64,000 bases of DNA, taken from Kineosporia rhizophila (lineage in GTDB: Bacteria > Actinomycetota > Actinomycetes > Actinomycetales > Kineosporiaceae). The stretch lies in NCBI RefSeq assembly GCF_021277265.1, contig NZ_JAJSOH010000004.1, forward strand, positions 124,001-188,000, given 5' to 3'. How positions within the stretch are numbered: the first letter of the stretch is position 1; each line of letters starts with the position of its first letter. Positions 62,377 to 64,000 of this stretch are shown in pieces. A program made the translations under genes and the position numbers. Under the pieces are notes generated by a model. It saw only the letters and a list, made by a program, of their open reading frames with translations. It ran no database searches and was not told where the DNA came from.

Positions 62377-64000
62377 TCAGCGCCCGGCATCGACCGGCTC
62401 GTCGGCGGCGACCGGAGCAACCGGGGCGACCGGGGTGGCCAGTTCGGGGCGACCCTCCGAGAGGCCGACCTTGTCGTGCACCTTGCGCAGCCACATCGGC
62501 GACCACCAGTTCCACTTGCCCATCATCGCCATCAGCGAGGGCACCAGCAGCGACCGGACGATGAAGGCGTCCACCAGCACCCCGACCGCGGTGGCGATGC
62601 CGATCTGCTGCATGAACGAGATCTCGCTGGTGCTGAAGGCGCCGATCGCGACGGCGAGCAGGATGGCCGCGGCGGTCACGATGCTGCCGGTGCGGCCCAG
62701 GCCGATGGCCACGGCCTCGCGCTCGGGCAGACCGGACTCCCGGGCCTCCTTGATCCGGCCGAGCAGGAAGACCCCGTAGTCGGTGGAGAGGGCGAACACC
62801 ATGGCCGCGGCGACCAGGAAGTTGGTCGGCTCGACGCCGCCGTTGGGGGTGTAGCCGAGCAGATCGGTCAGCCGGCCGTCCTGGTAGATGAAGGTGATCA
62901 CGCCGAGGGAGACCCCGACGGTCAGGAAGTTCATGATCACGGCCTTCACCGGCAGCACCACCGAGCCGGTCATCAGCCAGAGCACCAGCATGGTGAGCAG
63001 CACCAGGGCGGTCACCGCGACCGGCAGGGTGTCGGCGATCGCCTGCTGCTGGTCCAGGAAGGCGGCGGCCGGGCCGGTCACGAGGGCGTCGACCCCGGAG
63101 GTGTCGGCCAGGTCGCGGACCTCCTCGACCACCTGCCGGGCCTCGTCACCGGCCGAGCTGCCCTCGACCAGCAGGTTCACCTGCCAGGTGTTCTGCCCCA
63201 GGTCCACCGCCTCGGCCGGGGCGCTCACCCCGGGCAGGGCCGAGGCCTCGGTGGCGAAGCTGCTCATGCTCGCGGCGTCGTCACTGCGCAGGGCGACGGC
63301 GACGGCGGTGTTGCTGTCCGAGCCGTACTTCTCGTCCAGGGTGTCGGCGACCACCCGGGAGCTGAGGTCCTCGGGCAGGATCGAGGCGTCCACCGGGGTC
63401 CAGTTCGCCCGCAGGGCGGGAGCGGCCAGCACCAGCATCACCAGGGCGGTGGCGGCGGCGACGGCGCCCGGCCGACGCATCACCGAGTGCGAGAAGCGGT
63501 ACCAGCGGCCCTCGGCGGCCGCTTCCGACTCGGCCGACTTGGCCGACTTACGGCGGGCCAGCTTGGCGCCCCAGAGACCGAACATGATCGGGGCGACGAC
63601 CAGGGAGGCCACCGCGGCCACCGCGGCCACGGCCGCACCGGCGATGCCCATCGACCGCAGGAAGCTCATCGGGAAGACGGCCAGCGTGGCCAGGGCCACC
63701 GCGACGGTCGCGGCGGAGTAGACCACGGTCCGGCCGGCGGTCTGCATGGTGGTGAGCACCGCACCGGCACCCGGTCCCTGCGTCACCAGTTCCTCGCGGT
63801 AGCGGTTGAGCAGGAAGAGCGCGTAGTCGATGGCGAGGCCCAGGCCCAGGCCGATGACCAGGTTGAGGGCGAAGATGCTCAGGCCGTAGAGCTGGTTCAC
63901 GCCCATCAGTACCAGGAAGGTGCCGAGCACGGTGGTGATGCCGATGAGCAGGGGCAGCACGGCCCCGCGGCCGCCGAAGATCAGGATCGACAACAGCACC
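62377..64000 (-). CDS. MMPL/RND family transporter, 5' end outside the window
   Basis: This is the C-terminal 540 or so residues of an MMPL-type membrane transporter. Present are the last part of the first transmembrane bundle with G-L-A-I-D-Y-A-L-F, a large extracellular domain (V-D-A-S-I-L-P-E-D onward), and the second bundle with the matching proton-relay motif S-T-D-Y-G-V-F-L. A basic cytoplasmic tail ends in an Ala/Pro/Val-rich stretch. MmpL-like proteins export lipids, siderophores or drugs using the proton gradient. It is encoded just upstream of the two-component pair on the same strand. The frame runs off the window edge. Confidence 0.93.
   Translation of the reverse strand, partial: VLLSILIFGGRGAVLPLLIGITTVLGTFLVLMGVNQLYGLSIFALNLVIGLGLGLAIDYALFLLNRYREELVTQGPGAGAVLTTMQTAGRTVVYSAATVAVALATLAVFPMSFLRSMGIAGAAVAAVAAVASLVVAPIMFGLWGAKLARRKSAKSAESEAAAEGRWYRFSHSVMRRPGAVAAATALVMLVLAAPALRANWTPVDASILPEDLSSRVVADTLDEKYGSDSNTAVAVALRSDDAASMSSFATEASALPGVSAPAEAVDLGQNTWQVNLLVEGSSAGDEARQVVEEVRDLADTSGVDALVTGPAAAFLDQQQAIADTLPVAVTALVLLTMLVLWLMTGSVVLPVKAVIMNFLTVGVSLGVITFIYQDGRLTDLLGYTPNGGVEPTNFLVAAAMVFALSTDYGVFLLGRIKEARESGLPEREAVAIGLGRTGSIVTAAAILLAVAIGAFSTSEISFMQQIGIATAVGVLVDAFIVRSLLVPSLMAMMGKWNWWSPMWLRKVHDKVGLSEGRPELATPVAPVAPVAADEPVDAGR

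Overview
This is a very GC-rich chromosomal window from an actinobacterium. It shows G/C at almost every third codon position, many GTG and TTG starts, IdeR/DmdR-type iron boxes, apparently leaderless starts, MbtH, a MAB_1171c-type membrane protein, LuxR/NarL regulators and type VII secretion (T7SS) genes. A filamentous, soil-type genus such as a Kineosporiaceae member would fit, but that placement is inference. No rRNA, tRNA, CRISPR array, insertion sequence or prophage is visible.

Region 1 (1-8.45 kb) is a siderophore locus. It holds the stump of an NRPS adenylation domain, an MbtH protein, a Tat-type lipoprotein siderophore receptor, an importer ATPase, two FecCD permeases and, divergently, a two-subunit ABC exporter. 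Two 19-bp iron boxes (1793-1811 and 4925-4943) probably place import and export under iron control.

Region 2 (8.45-13.0 kb) has a LysE exporter with a divergent Lrp regulator, then an ImmA/IrrE-like metalloprotein, a MAB_1171c-like membrane protein and an XRE regulator, then an alpha/beta hydrolase. Region 3 (13.1-20.3 kb) encodes envelope and extracellular proteins: a membrane-anchored RICIN lectin, a secreted RTX-type protein with 20 nonapeptides, a D,D-carboxypeptidase, a MerR regulator, a membrane-anchored GH26 glycanase with a repeat-built N-terminus, and an atypical LuxR regulator.

Region 4 (20.6-56.5 kb) is the centre of interest, a T7SS-like locus. On the minus strand lie a WXG/LXG-type substrate with an acidic tail, two paralogous WXG100-like proteins that share a GGLWL(M/K)QSSPV turn instead of W-x-G, a single-pass membrane protein, and a 1590-residue FHA/FtsK-type ATPase of EssC-like layout. 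Divergently, one uninterrupted 24.6-kb gene encodes an 8190-residue protein. It has an LXG-like N-terminus, a hydrophobic segment, four tandem copies of a large module and a long beta-rich region. Three of the four modules end in an intact papain-like Cys/His/Asp domain resembling glutamine-deamidase toxins. It is followed by two tiny open frames and a beta-helix/AAA+ ATPase gene, all joined by 4-nt stop/start overlaps. The layout suggests a dedicated apparatus for exporting one giant multi-warhead effector. No immunity gene is evident, and EccB, EccD, EccE and MycP homologues are not in the window.

Region 5 (56.5-64 kb) has a secreted S33 peptidase, a second membrane-anchored RICIN protein, a zinc alcohol dehydrogenase, a NarL-type two-component system and the 3' part of an MMPL transporter gene. 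A perfect 18-bp inverted repeat lies between the last two.
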